This document shows, one piece after another, positions 22,865 to 31,477 of a stretch of DNA of 64,000 bases (position 1 is its first letter; the number at the start of each line of letters is the position of its first letter). The position numbers were made by a program, and so were the translations under genes. The DNA comes from Halorubrum trapanicum (GTDB lineage: Archaea > Halobacteriota > Halobacteria > Halobacteriales > Haloferacaceae): NCBI RefSeq assembly GCF_002355655.1, contig NZ_AP017570.1, forward strand, positions 62,001 through 126,000, given 5' to 3'. The notes beneath the pieces are model-generated. The model did no database searches. It was not told the origin of the DNA and saw only the letters and a list, made by a program, of their open reading frames with translations.

Positions 22865-23410
22865 TCAGTCCGGTCGCGGGTCGCGATAGCCGATGACGGC
22901 GACGTCGTCGATGAACAGGACGCCCTTCATGAAGTCGAGCTTTGTCAGGCTGTGCTGGTAGAGGTTATGCCGCCCGAGATAGTTCACCGGCACCACCAGA
23001 CAGCCGAACGCGATCTTCGGCCGGCCGTCCTTCTTGGTGCGGTACCCCTTCTGGAACTTGAGGAGATCGTCGCTGACGTTCTTCCGTTCGCTCTTCTCGA
23101 CCTCGATGGCGATGCGGGCGTCGGCGTCGTAGAGATCGACGCTGTAGTTAAAACCCTGATGCGACCAGAGCTTGCAGTTCGGGTTGTAGCCGCCGGCGGC
23201 GTCTCCTTCGTACTCGTACTGCGGGAGCCGGTCGGCGATCGCGGCATCGAAGCCGCCGACCTCTGTGTGCTTCGTCGAGCCGTCGAAGACGCTTGCTGGG
23301 ACGGCCTCGACGGCCGACCGAATCGACGCCAGCGCATCGTCCGGAAACGCCTCGGACGAGGTTTGGTTGCGGCGCTCGCTCAGTTTGGTGACCTCCTCGA
23401 CGACGACCAT
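22865..23410 (-). CDS. PD-(D/E)XK nuclease-like protein
   Basis: In this 181-residue protein the segment VDLYDADARIAIEVEKSERK, followed by LLKFQKGY, has the strand-turn-strand with D...E-x-E-K expected of PD-(D/E)XK nucleases, as in BglII/BstYI-type restriction enzymes. The N-terminal third is helical. No DNA methylase lies nearby, so a classical restriction system is unlikely. It could be an element-encoded nuclease or a lone defence enzyme. Activity is inferred only from the motif. Confidence 0.6.
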   Translation of the reverse strand: MVVVEEVTKLSERRNQTSSEAFPDDALASIRSAVEAVPASVFDGSTKHTEVGGFDAAIADRLPQYEYEGDAAGGYNPNCKLWSHQGFNYSVDLYDADARIAIEVEKSERKNVSDDLLKFQKGYRTKKDGRPKIAFGCLVVPVNYLGRHNLYQHSLTKLDFMKGVLFIDDVAVIGYRDPRPD

Positions 23411-23604
23411 ACTCGCTCACGAGGAGTAGCGACCCGATAAAACCCGTCGCGACGGTCAATCGAGCCGACCGGCCGCCAAGGTATACTTACTCGAGGAGTA
23501 GGGCGATGGGCGGGGTTATTCGACTGATTTTAGTTAGGCGCAATATCCCCTTCTCAATTCAGCGATGGGGTGAAAATCCTGCTCAGGGCTGCTAGTCATC
23601 GTCA

Positions 23605-23778
23605 TTATCCCGACTTCTTCAACCGGAAAATCATCACTTCTAAGTCTCGAGTCTCGGCGTCATGGCGTAGTTCGTATCCTCCATTGTCTATGGGAACACC
23701 GTTCTCAAGTGCACGAAGAATGAGGTCATCCATCGCTTCTTGAAACTCCCGTTTGGTAGTTGGATCCTGTACAGGCAT
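23605..23778 (-). CDS. 57-residue hypothetical protein
   Basis: ATG 23778, TAA 23605; it reads MPVQDPTTKREFQEAMDDLI... and ends LEVMIFRLKKSG. An amphipathic helix is followed by a beta hairpin, with balanced acidic and basic residues and strong haloarchaeal codon character. It is too short for common gene-calling cut-offs. It lies 63 bases downstream of another short frame on the same strand. Function unknown. Confidence 0.55.
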   Translation of the reverse strand: MPVQDPTTKREFQEAMDDLILRALENGVPIDNGGYELRHDAETRDLEVMIFRLKKSG

Positions 23779-23841
23779 CCTTCTCTTTAGACTGCGGAGA
23801 GGAATACGATTGTGGCATGATACACCATGTCGAATCCTGAA

Positions 23842-24064
23842 TTAGCTCTTGAGGGGACGTTCCTTGTCGAAGTGGGGGCCTTTCTTTACAATATTTCTCT
23901 CGGGATCCCACTTGACTACCCCATCTTCCACTAATTCTTCCAAGGACTTTTCGCTCAATTCAAGACGGAGTTTAGCAACGTCTAAATCAGCGGAGGGGGG
24001 ATCGGAACGGGGGGCGTTCCCCGATGACGTGAGGTCTGTGATAAACAGATAGTACGTGCTTCAT
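23842..24064 (-). pseudogene. Short winged-helix-like gene with probable frameshift
   Basis: From ATG 24064 one frame gives MKHVLSVYHRPHVIGERPPF then stops. One base off, the frame continues through DLDVAKLRLELSEKSLEELV and VKWDPERNIV to a TAA at 23842. The second part is clearly protein-like (helix then wing). A proline-rich homopolymer-like C tract near 24005-24020 is the likely frameshift site. Either a decayed gene or one using a non-ATG start. Confidence 0.4.
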
Positions 24065-24217
24065 ACGGAAGAGTCCAGTAGGTTTTCACGCGACCTAGAC
24101 AATTTGATTAAGTGGGTAACATTCTGCGATACGCACTCAGTCCGTAGTCTTCCTTGCGAAAATGGCGATTCCAGCTGTGGTCCTGTTCTGGAAAAAGGGG
24201 TCGCGATAGCCCCAGAG

Positions 24218-24259
24218 TTAACCAACACTGTGTCGATATCGGCCGAAGATGTTGGTTAA
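24218..24259. repeat. TTAACCAACA inverted repeat, copy 2
   Basis: TTAACCAACA (24218-24227) and TGTTGGTTAA (24250-24259), perfect 10-bp arms with a 22-base loop, end 10 bases downstream of the stop at 24269. Same family as 927-968 and 39400-39443. Confidence 0.65.
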
Positions 24260-24268
24260 GCCTAACCG

Positions 24269-24709
24269 CTACGGCGTTCGGAGCTCTCGAACTGGCTTCG
24301 CGACGAAGTTGTCTGGTTCGCTGGCTACTCCCTCACCTGACCGCTCCGCCGGCGTCGAGGCCGACCGCGTGAGCTGAGTAATGAGCTCGTCGCGAACGGT
24401 TCGTCGAGGGACGGTGGTCTCGTGCCAGCCCAGCCGGTCGTCGAAGTGCCGTTTCTGGAACTGCTCGCCGACGTCGTCGGCTGCGACGTACTGCGTCCGC
24501 GTCGACCGCCCGACCTGCCGGGAGATGAAGACGGCGCCCACGGCCTCGTGCGTGAGTTCGACGAGAGAACACTCCACGAGCGCTACGACGGACGCGTGAT
24601 CCCGGTCGGTCGGAACCGTTACCTCGATGTCTTCCCACGGTGCTTGACCGTCGGGGGTAGTTCCTGCCTGATGCGCTGCTCGTGTCTTGCTGCGTTGTTC
24701 CGAAGCCAT
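24269..24709 (-). CDS. Hypothetical protein
   Basis: A 146-residue soluble protein. An alpha/beta middle (VALVECSLVELTHEAVGAVF, then SRQVGRSTRTQYVAADDVG) suggests a compact domain; the C-terminus is charged and probably disordered. No known motif. It is a monocistronic unit with a CCCCG-family leader hairpin upstream and the TTAACCAACA repeat downstream, giving it a cassette-like look. Confidence 0.6.
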   Translation of the reverse strand: MASEQRSKTRAAHQAGTTPDGQAPWEDIEVTVPTDRDHASVVALVECSLVELTHEAVGAVFISRQVGRSTRTQYVAADDVGEQFQKRHFDDRLGWHETTVPRRTVRDELITQLTRSASTPAERSGEGVASEPDNFVAKPVRELRTP

Positions 24710-24731
24710 CGTCTATCGGGGGCACGTGATG

Positions 24732-24757
24732 CGCCCCGCCACCCCCTCGCGGGGGCG
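24732..24757 (-). promoter_or_regulatory. Leader hairpin, CGCCCCG...CGGGGGCG
   Basis: Arms CGCCCCG (24732-24738) and CGGGGGCG (24750-24757), with a loop reading CGAGGGGGTGG on the minus strand, lie 23 bases before the ATG at 24709. Confidence 0.5.
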
Positions 24758-24825
24758 ACAGACACCACTGACACACACCCTGTCAACCTATGCGCTAAAT
24801 CTGATAGATTACTGGATCCAAACTC

Positions 24826-24970
24826 TGGATGACGGCCCCTCGGCCTGAGAGAGCCGGCGGCCTTCGCACACTGCATATCGCCTCTTTCTTTGGACGAAAT
24901 CCGCGATATGCAAGACGATATGACGGCCTCAAATCGAAGAAGAACTCCGTCGGGCCGATTTGAGGCAGTA
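24826..24970. other. Stem-loop-rich non-coding region downstream of the primase operon
   Basis: The gap 24710-25251 has no supportable gene. It holds a GGCC-rich imperfect stem (24834-24863), GCATATCGC/GCGATATGC (24873-24911, perfect 9 bp) and GCCTCAAATCG/CGATTTGAGGC (24926-24966, perfect 11 bp). Two CTCGACGAG direct repeats follow near 24981 and 25020. Adjacent to PriS/PriL-like genes it is a candidate replication or transfer origin. Confidence 0.45.
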
Positions 24971-25251
24971 GAAAACACCTCGACGAGTTCGGGAGCGATA
25001 CTGGAGTCCCAAAATTTGCTCGACGAGGGGGTGATGAAGGTGATTTCGGAGGTATCTAAATTTCACCGGGCCGCTGCTTCACCTGTTCTGTGTCTCTCGA
25101 GGCTCCCCTGCTCGGTACTTCGAATCGTGAAACACCCCGATTCCCTCGATTCCGGTTGTGTTAGCCGCTGAAAATTGCTCGACGGGGATTCTGAAAAGAC
25201 TGGCTTTGGTCTGCAACACGATTCTCGAAAATCTGAGGAGAAGTCTATTAT

Positions 25252-26775
25252 TTAGAATTGCTCAGCGGGGCCGGCAGACTGCTCGTCAACTTGTTCGTAC
25301 ATCTCGTCCGGGAACGGAAGACTGCCCCAGATCGAGTAGGGACATTGGTCCTGGCCGATGCAGTAGCGCTGCATATCGTCGTTATCGCAGTTCATCGGCA
25401 ACGGGGTGTCTCCGCCGATCGTGTTCGAGAACTCGTAGCGGACTTGGTACTCAGTTTCCTGCTCGTCGTACCACGGCCACCTGGAGAAGACGTCCTTGAG
25501 GTCCGCAACGATTTCGTCGAGGCTGCTGTCTTGGTACTGCGGCAGCCACATCACCATCCGAGCGAAGTTGTAGAGATCCTTCCGAACCGGCTTCTTCTCG
25601 TGGAGTCGCTCCTCCATATTCGCCAGACAGGGGAGTTCGAAGAGGTCCTCGATTTCCCGCACCTCGATCTGTTCAGCGCCGGTTCCGGCCCGCCCGATTC
25701 GATAGGTGTTGACGCGCCCGTCGCGGTCGATGGTGACCGCCGAATGTGACTCGTGGTCGGCCAACGTCTTGGCGAGACTGCTCGGACTCGAGATCCAATC
25801 TGTCACGGATGATTCCCAGTCGTCCTCGGCCTCGTACGCCTCGACCGCTCGATAGAGCTCTTTCGCTGTAAGGAACTCCCCTTTCTGGGCGACGTCGTCG
25901 GGGGCGTCACTCAGGGCTCGCCGGAGGACGCGGATCGTCCGTTCGCCACGGTCCCAGTTCCGCCAGATGCGCTCGTGATGGCCGGTCTCGAGGAAGCGGT
26001 CGATCCGCTCCGTTATCGCGGACTCGTTCGTCGTCAGCCACGTCAGCTGGTCGTCGGAGAGCCCGTCTTCTTGCACCCGCAGGAGCTTCTTGAACGCCCG
26101 CTCAGCATAGTCCCGATACTTGCTGTCGAAATCACCGACCGGGACGTACAGCTTGTTGTCTTTCACTCGCGTCAGTATCTCCCCGCCATCGTCACTCCCC
26201 GTCGACCCCTGGTCCTCCCGAACGAGACATTTGCGTGACGCTGCGGCCATCGGGATTTCGAGGTAGAGACCCTCCCCGAACTCCGGCATCTCTGTGATGC
26301 CCGTACAGACTCGACCAGGGTGTGGGCCATCCTCGCCGGGCTCCTTGCTGTACAGCACGTCGGCGATGTCCTGCTGGAGCGATCCATCACCGTGGGCGCG
26401 GATGAGGGAGGCGAGATTGTTGACGTACAGCTGCCGGATGTCGTAGAGCACCTGGATGTTCCGGGGCAATGCGTGCTCGAACTTCGGGTGATCCTTTACA
26501 CAGACCGCACTCAGCGTTGCAAGCACGGCGAGCGTCCCGGGCTCGTCGACGAACGGCTCCTCAGCGGCGTCAGCACGAACCTGCTCTTTGAACGCCGCCG
26601 TCCCGAACCGCTCGAGATCGTTCACGAGGTCCTCGGGCTGGTCCTCGCCCTCGAGGACGTATCGGTTGTAGCCACGCGTAAACAGCTGGTTGATGCGGGT
26701 CTCACCGTACTCCAGCGGGAGTGCCGCAACTCGATACGCTGCGTCCTCGTCGTCGGTGGGCGTACTGGGGCTCAT
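25252..26775 (-). CDS. PriL-like primase large-subunit protein
   Basis: A 507-residue protein. The C-terminal ~160 residues resemble the PriL iron-sulfur domain. PCLANMEERL, a helical stretch with NFARMVMWLPQY and ETEYQVRYEFSN, and then three further cysteines in NCDNDDMQRYC and QCPYS give the four expected ligands. The N-terminal ~330 residues are helical and acidic, longer than chromosomal PriL. It overlaps the PriS-like gene by four bases and ends the conjugation operon. Probably forms a heterodimer that primes element DNA synthesis. Confidence 0.7.
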   Translation of the reverse strand: MSPSTPTDDEDAAYRVAALPLEYGETRINQLFTRGYNRYVLEGEDQPEDLVNDLERFGTAAFKEQVRADAAEEPFVDEPGTLAVLATLSAVCVKDHPKFEHALPRNIQVLYDIRQLYVNNLASLIRAHGDGSLQQDIADVLYSKEPGEDGPHPGRVCTGITEMPEFGEGLYLEIPMAAASRKCLVREDQGSTGSDDGGEILTRVKDNKLYVPVGDFDSKYRDYAERAFKKLLRVQEDGLSDDQLTWLTTNESAITERIDRFLETGHHERIWRNWDRGERTIRVLRRALSDAPDDVAQKGEFLTAKELYRAVEAYEAEDDWESSVTDWISSPSSLAKTLADHESHSAVTIDRDGRVNTYRIGRAGTGAEQIEVREIEDLFELPCLANMEERLHEKKPVRKDLYNFARMVMWLPQYQDSSLDEIVADLKDVFSRWPWYDEQETEYQVRYEFSNTIGGDTPLPMNCDNDDMQRYCIGQDQCPYSIWGSLPFPDEMYEQVDEQSAGPAEQF

Positions 26776-27656
26776 TCGTCGATCACCTCCGGTGTCGCCG
26801 ACCGAACGTCGAACGCCGGACTCTCGATAGGTTGGACGATGCTACAGACGTCGGCGTGCAGCGAGTAGGGCAGACGAGCGACACGCCGGCGGTCGGCCGT
26901 CACGACGGGGTCGATCGGGATGTCGTACGTCTCGAGGAGGAGGTCGTTCAACACCTCGCGACTCTGCTCGTCGTACCGGTGCGCCAGGTCGGTATCCAGC
27001 AGATAGACGTGGACCCCCTGCCCGCTGTAGACGACCATCGTCTCCTCGGCGTCGAAATCGTCCTCAAAGATGTCGCGCACCTCGAACCCGTACTCGATGG
27101 CGCGGTCGACGTCTTCGAAGGCGTACGGATACCCCTCGGGAGCGGCGTCGAGGATACCCGCAGCGTCGAGGAGCGCATCGTCGTCCCGACTGTCGACGTC
27201 CGCCGACACCATCTCGTCCGCTCGGTCTCGGGCGATCTCTTTCGCGTCGATGTCGACCAGGAGGACCCAGGGTCGTTCCCAGTGATCCAGCGCGTAGTAG
27301 ACGGCGTCGGGCCGTGGGTCCGGTTGCTCCAGCACCTCTGGATCTGCAAGCGCGAACTCGCTCCGCCCCAGCGGGTCGTTGCGAGCTGGATGCCGAATGA
27401 ACTCAACGACGTCCTCGAAGTCGTCGAACTCGGGCGTCGTTCGGTCCCCCGACGTATCTGTTTGCCACGTATCCCGCCGGATGAAGTCCTTGGCTGGCAC
27501 CTCGTCTTTGCGTACCGGGTGGGACTCGCGGAAGGCGACGGCGTACTGTTTCGGGCCGGTCGCCGTGATGAATTCCGGCAGGTCGTCCAGATAGCGGGGG
27601 AACTCCTCGGCGTAGTAGGCGTAAATCTCCTCGCGGGTCGCCTGTCGCCAAGTCAT
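26772..27656 (-). CDS. PriS-like archaeo-eukaryotic primase catalytic subunit
   Basis: A 294-residue protein with AEP-superfamily motifs: the metal-binding D-x-D in VLLVDIDAKE (about residue 133), S-G-x-G-x-H in YSGQGVHVYLLD (about 211), and RVARLPYSLHADV near the C-terminus. It lacks an obvious zinc stem. It overlaps the coupling-ATPase gene upstream and the PriL-like gene downstream by four bases each, so all three are translated together. Likely primes the complementary strand of transferred or rolling-circle DNA. Confidence 0.8.
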   Translation of the reverse strand: MTWRQATREEIYAYYAEEFPRYLDDLPEFITATGPKQYAVAFRESHPVRKDEVPAKDFIRRDTWQTDTSGDRTTPEFDDFEDVVEFIRHPARNDPLGRSEFALADPEVLEQPDPRPDAVYYALDHWERPWVLLVDIDAKEIARDRADEMVSADVDSRDDDALLDAAGILDAAPEGYPYAFEDVDRAIEYGFEVRDIFEDDFDAEETMVVYSGQGVHVYLLDTDLAHRYDEQSREVLNDLLLETYDIPIDPVVTADRRRVARLPYSLHADVCSIVQPIESPAFDVRSATPEVIDE

Positions 27657-30600
27657 TGGTTGAAGTCTTGATCGAGATTTTTGAAGCCCCGAACGGTGGT
27701 CAGCCCCGCAGCATCGAACTCGTCGACGGCGTCTCTGATGGTCGTAAACGACCGTGCCGCCCGCCCGCTGACCCGCTCGTCGATTCGGTCCGCGTCGGCA
27801 AGGCTATCCAGTACGTCGAGCGCCGTCTCGCGATTGTTGAAGGCCCAGATCGCGTCGGCGTCCACCGCGCTGAGTTTGTCGTAATCCTCGACCGGGGCGT
27901 GCCGGTTGTTACTCGCGAGCTCTGCTTCGCCGGCCCAGACGAGATCGCCGTCCTCGTCGAAGCCGGCCACGTCCAGGACGGTGCAGTCGTCGGTTTCGTA
28001 GTACGGGTCCACGCGAACGACGTTGTCCTGCTGGTGGAACCACAGTTCGAGGAGCCGGACGCCAACCTTGTGTGGCGTTTTCTCGCCGAGATCGCCCGCT
28101 CCTGGTCCCGCCTTCAATTCTCTCCCCAGGAGGTCTCGACCGTCGGGGAGGACGGTGTAGTACTTGCGCCCGGCAGCGGAGTCCGCTTCCAGGAGATCCT
28201 GCTCTGTGAGCCGCTCTATATGGAGGTCGTCGTATTCGTCCCGGAGCTGGCTCATCCTGTCCAGTAGCGTGTACTCGTCGTCCTCCCGGTTCATCACGTC
28301 GAGGACCCGATTCAGGAACCGGACGTCGTCACGGCTGAGCCCGCGTTGTCGGAGTTCGTCATCGGGGACAGGTACGCTGCTTTCCTGGACGGGCGTTGCC
28401 CCGTTCTCCGGCTGCCCTGCTTGGTCACCAGCTGGGTCCTCGTCCGTTTCGGTGGCCTGCCCGAACAGGGAGCTCATCTCTGACTCGTCTGCATCTGGGT
28501 CGCTGTCCGTCTCGGTCGGCGTGGTCGACGTCGACGCATCTTCGGTCGTCGATTTGCTGATGAACGCGGATTGCGTCGGGTCCGTTTTTGAGTCGCCGTC
28601 GGCAGCCGCACCCGTCGTCTCGGCCCCCGAACTCCCCCAGCCAGTCTCCTCCGGATCAGTGTCCGACTCAGTCGGCTCTGTTAGCCCGTGCTGGGCCTGT
28701 GTCCGCTCGACCATCCGTGGCCGGGACACGGACTCGAAATGGTCTTCTTGGGGCTCTGTGAGCGGCTGGTCGCTTTCTGGATGCCCCGGCGCAATCGGGA
28801 GGGGCTTCAACGAAAACGGCGGCGGACCAGTCTCCCCGAAGGACGGGCTCGGGAGCTGCGCAATCCACTCGCCGCTCGGAAGCGTGTTGATTCGGTTGCG
28901 GAGTTCGGTCGGGCTGAGGTCCTCGTGCGCGAGCGACTCTGCGAGATCACGCTCGATCGAGATGTTGCCGATGAGCTTCGTCTTGATATTGTTCAGCACC
29001 TCGTCGTAGGCTCGTTCGTTCCGATTTCGTACCTGTTCGGGGAACTGCATCACGAGCCCCATACTCAGCCCGAACGATCGGCCCTGCGGCAGGAGCTGCT
29101 CGGAGACGAGCTTTGTCGACGCGACCGGCGCCGCCTCCTCGATGATGAGGTTCGTGAGCTTCTCGTAGTCGGTCTGACCGTCGCGACGGCGCACCTGAAC
29201 GGCGTCCCAGAGGTTGCTCAACAGCAGGAGTGTGATCGCTCGCTGTGCCTCCGGCCGAAGGTCGCCGAGGTCGAAGATGATGGTCGCGTCTTCATCGAGG
29301 AACTCGCGGAAGTCGAAGCGGTTGTCGACGTACTCGCCGGCGTCGTTCTGCTCGGGGACGTGGCTGAAGATCCGGCGGAGATGTGCGTCCTCTTTGAGCT
29401 TGTCGAGACGGTTCCCGACGGCGTCCATCGACACCTGGAACTGGTGGTTGTCCTTCGTGAAGTGGCGCGTCAGCGATTCCTCGATGTTTTGATTGTCCGC
29501 TGAGACCGGGGGAATCGTCTGATCGCGCTGCATCCGGAGCGCGGCGGCGAAGAGGTCGTCCAGCCCGAACACGTCGCTCCCATACTCCTCGTCGAACAGC
29601 GCCTTGATCAGGTAGCTGAGGATCTCGTTCGCGACGAACGCCTGCCCGTACTGCTCGCGGCCCATAATCATCCGGAGGATGTCGTGGAAATGGTCGACCT
29701 TGTCCTGAATCGCGTCCTCACGGTTGCGACCAGCCTCGAGCGCGGGCCGGATGTCGAAGAACGAGAACGCGGGAATCGTCTCCGGGACGCGGAAATGGTA
29801 GACGTCGTCCAAACCACCGAATCGTTCGTAGTGGCAGCGCAGGTAGTTCTCACACATCCCGTCGCCCTTCGGGTCGACGAGGACGACGGGGCCACCCGTC
29901 GTCTCGCGGAGCGAGAGCGCGTCGTTGATGATGGCCTTCGACTTCCCGCCACCAGTCGACGCGAATCGCCCGTAATGCGTCGGCAACAGGTCCGGCGGGA
30001 TCCGAATGGGGTCCGGCCGTGGCTCACCGTTCTCGTCGAGTGCGTAGCCGATGGCCATCCCGTCTTGGAACTGCTGGATCAGATCCGGATTAGGCCACGG
30101 GAGCGGATTCCGACTCTGCTGTTCGGCCCTCGTTCCCCTCGTCCCTTCGACGGTCAACTGTTCGGAGGAGGGGACGAGGACGAAGTTCGCGAGCTCCGTC
30201 CCGCTGAGGACCAGCTCGGGACGGGTCTTCCCTCGTCCCGTCGTCAACTCGCGATTGAGGAGGTGCTGGAGAGCGGCCCGTGCCTTCTTCTCCTTCGTCT
30301 TCTCACGGAAGCCGCTGTCCCGGAGGCGTTGCCCCTCGACCTCGTAGAACGGACCATCAAGCGGGTCGAACACGGGGAGGAGCGAGTCCATCCGGCCATC
30401 GAGGTCGTCGCGGGTGTCGTCGGTGGGGACGCCGATGGCCCGGATGTTGACCGTGAACGACCGTTTGGCGTTCTTCGCGTCGATGTACTCGATCCGCTTC
30501 TCGACGGCCTCGCTGAGCTGCCGGTCGTCCTGGTCGCTCCGCTGGTCCTCGACCTCGAGCAACGACCCGACGACTTCCTGGAAGAACGTGTCGCGGCCGT

Positions 30601-31477
30601 CGACGAGGTCCTCTTTCCGCACCTCCGCGTCGGACTGCCAGCTGGCACGCCGTTGAAAGACGACCTGGAACGCGGTCGGCGCTGTCGCCTCCATCAGGTG
30701 GTCGATCAGCGACGCCAGCGCCGCGCCGGGTTCGTCGACGGACGAGAGGTCGCCGTCAGTTTCCTCTGCTGTGAACGGCGTCAGCGAGGTCATCCAGTCC
30801 TGCTTCCGCGACGCGGCGCCACACCACCGAACCCCGAGCGGCGAGACAGCGTCTTGTGCCGGGCGAGCCAGAATCGTTCCCGCCGGTGTCATCGTCGGCT
30901 TCTCGATGGCCCGTCGCTCTTCCTCGTCGTCTGGAAGTGCATCGGGCGGCGCTAGTTCCAGGGCTGAGTCCCCGACAGTCACGTGATGATCGGGGACGCT
31001 CGTGGATGCCGTACCGCCGTCGACAACGGGGTCTGCTTCGGCTGACTCGGAGTCCGCTGATTCCTCGTCGACGATGCCGTACTGTTCTGCCGGGCCAAAC
31101 TCGTACTGCAGCCGCCCGGCCTCGTAGTGGTCGACGAATTCCTGCGGTGTGAACTCGACTGGCTGAATGAGCCGGGCAGCGACGTCGACGTCGACGCGCT
31201 CGATGTCGAACGTGGCTGGATAGATGGAACGGAGGCGCTTCTCGAGCGTATCGAGGTGCGCATCGGCCCCGTAGAAGAACTCTACCGGGTCGTCCGGGCC
31301 ATCACTGATCGCGAGGAACTCGAATCGGGGTGGTGTCTCACTGTGGAGCGGGTTCAGCTTCGCCCCGAGGCCCGACGAGCCGGGCGTGGTCAGCTTGTGG
31401 AGACTGTCGAGGACGCGGGAGATACTCTCCGGGTCAAGTCGCTCGGATGTCGGCGTGACGCGCAAGTACTCAGCCAT
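27653..31477 (-). CDS. VirD4/TraG-type conjugation coupling ATPase with C-terminal nuclease-like region
   Basis: A 1274-residue protein. An N-terminal ~450-residue region precedes a HerA/VirD4-type ATPase: Walker A in FASTGGGKSKAI (about residue 507) and Walker B in NLIIEEAA (about 777). A Ser/Asp/Glu/Thr-rich linker (about 930-1040) leads to a C-terminal domain with winged-helix-like sequence and VLDVAGFDEDGDLVWAGEAE, suggestive of a PD-(D/E)XK fold. It is in one operon with the VirB4-like gene. It should deliver DNA to the secretion channel. No transmembrane helix is obvious, unlike bacterial VirD4. Confidence 0.8.
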   Translation of the reverse strand: MAEYLRVTPTSERLDPESISRVLDSLHKLTTPGSSGLGAKLNPLHSETPPRFEFLAISDGPDDPVEFFYGADAHLDTLEKRLRSIYPATFDIERVDVDVAARLIQPVEFTPQEFVDHYEAGRLQYEFGPAEQYGIVDEESADSESAEADPVVDGGTASTSVPDHHVTVGDSALELAPPDALPDDEEERRAIEKPTMTPAGTILARPAQDAVSPLGVRWCGAASRKQDWMTSLTPFTAEETDGDLSSVDEPGAALASLIDHLMEATAPTAFQVVFQRRASWQSDAEVRKEDLVDGRDTFFQEVVGSLLEVEDQRSDQDDRQLSEAVEKRIEYIDAKNAKRSFTVNIRAIGVPTDDTRDDLDGRMDSLLPVFDPLDGPFYEVEGQRLRDSGFREKTKEKKARAALQHLLNRELTTGRGKTRPELVLSGTELANFVLVPSSEQLTVEGTRGTRAEQQSRNPLPWPNPDLIQQFQDGMAIGYALDENGEPRPDPIRIPPDLLPTHYGRFASTGGGKSKAIINDALSLRETTGGPVVLVDPKGDGMCENYLRCHYERFGGLDDVYHFRVPETIPAFSFFDIRPALEAGRNREDAIQDKVDHFHDILRMIMGREQYGQAFVANEILSYLIKALFDEEYGSDVFGLDDLFAAALRMQRDQTIPPVSADNQNIEESLTRHFTKDNHQFQVSMDAVGNRLDKLKEDAHLRRIFSHVPEQNDAGEYVDNRFDFREFLDEDATIIFDLGDLRPEAQRAITLLLLSNLWDAVQVRRRDGQTDYEKLTNLIIEEAAPVASTKLVSEQLLPQGRSFGLSMGLVMQFPEQVRNRNERAYDEVLNNIKTKLIGNISIERDLAESLAHEDLSPTELRNRINTLPSGEWIAQLPSPSFGETGPPPFSLKPLPIAPGHPESDQPLTEPQEDHFESVSRPRMVERTQAQHGLTEPTESDTDPEETGWGSSGAETTGAAADGDSKTDPTQSAFISKSTTEDASTSTTPTETDSDPDADESEMSSLFGQATETDEDPAGDQAGQPENGATPVQESSVPVPDDELRQRGLSRDDVRFLNRVLDVMNREDDEYTLLDRMSQLRDEYDDLHIERLTEQDLLEADSAAGRKYYTVLPDGRDLLGRELKAGPGAGDLGEKTPHKVGVRLLELWFHQQDNVVRVDPYYETDDCTVLDVAGFDEDGDLVWAGEAELASNNRHAPVEDYDKLSAVDADAIWAFNNRETALDVLDSLADADRIDERVSGRAARSFTTIRDAVDEFDAAGLTTVRGFKNLDQDFNQ

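Noticed and set aside
29684-30955. Long + strand frame of 423 codons opposite the coupling ATPase
   Set aside because: Shadow of the 1274-residue ATPase gene; no start-site context or motif, and its Arg/Val-rich composition is unlike haloarchaeal proteins.
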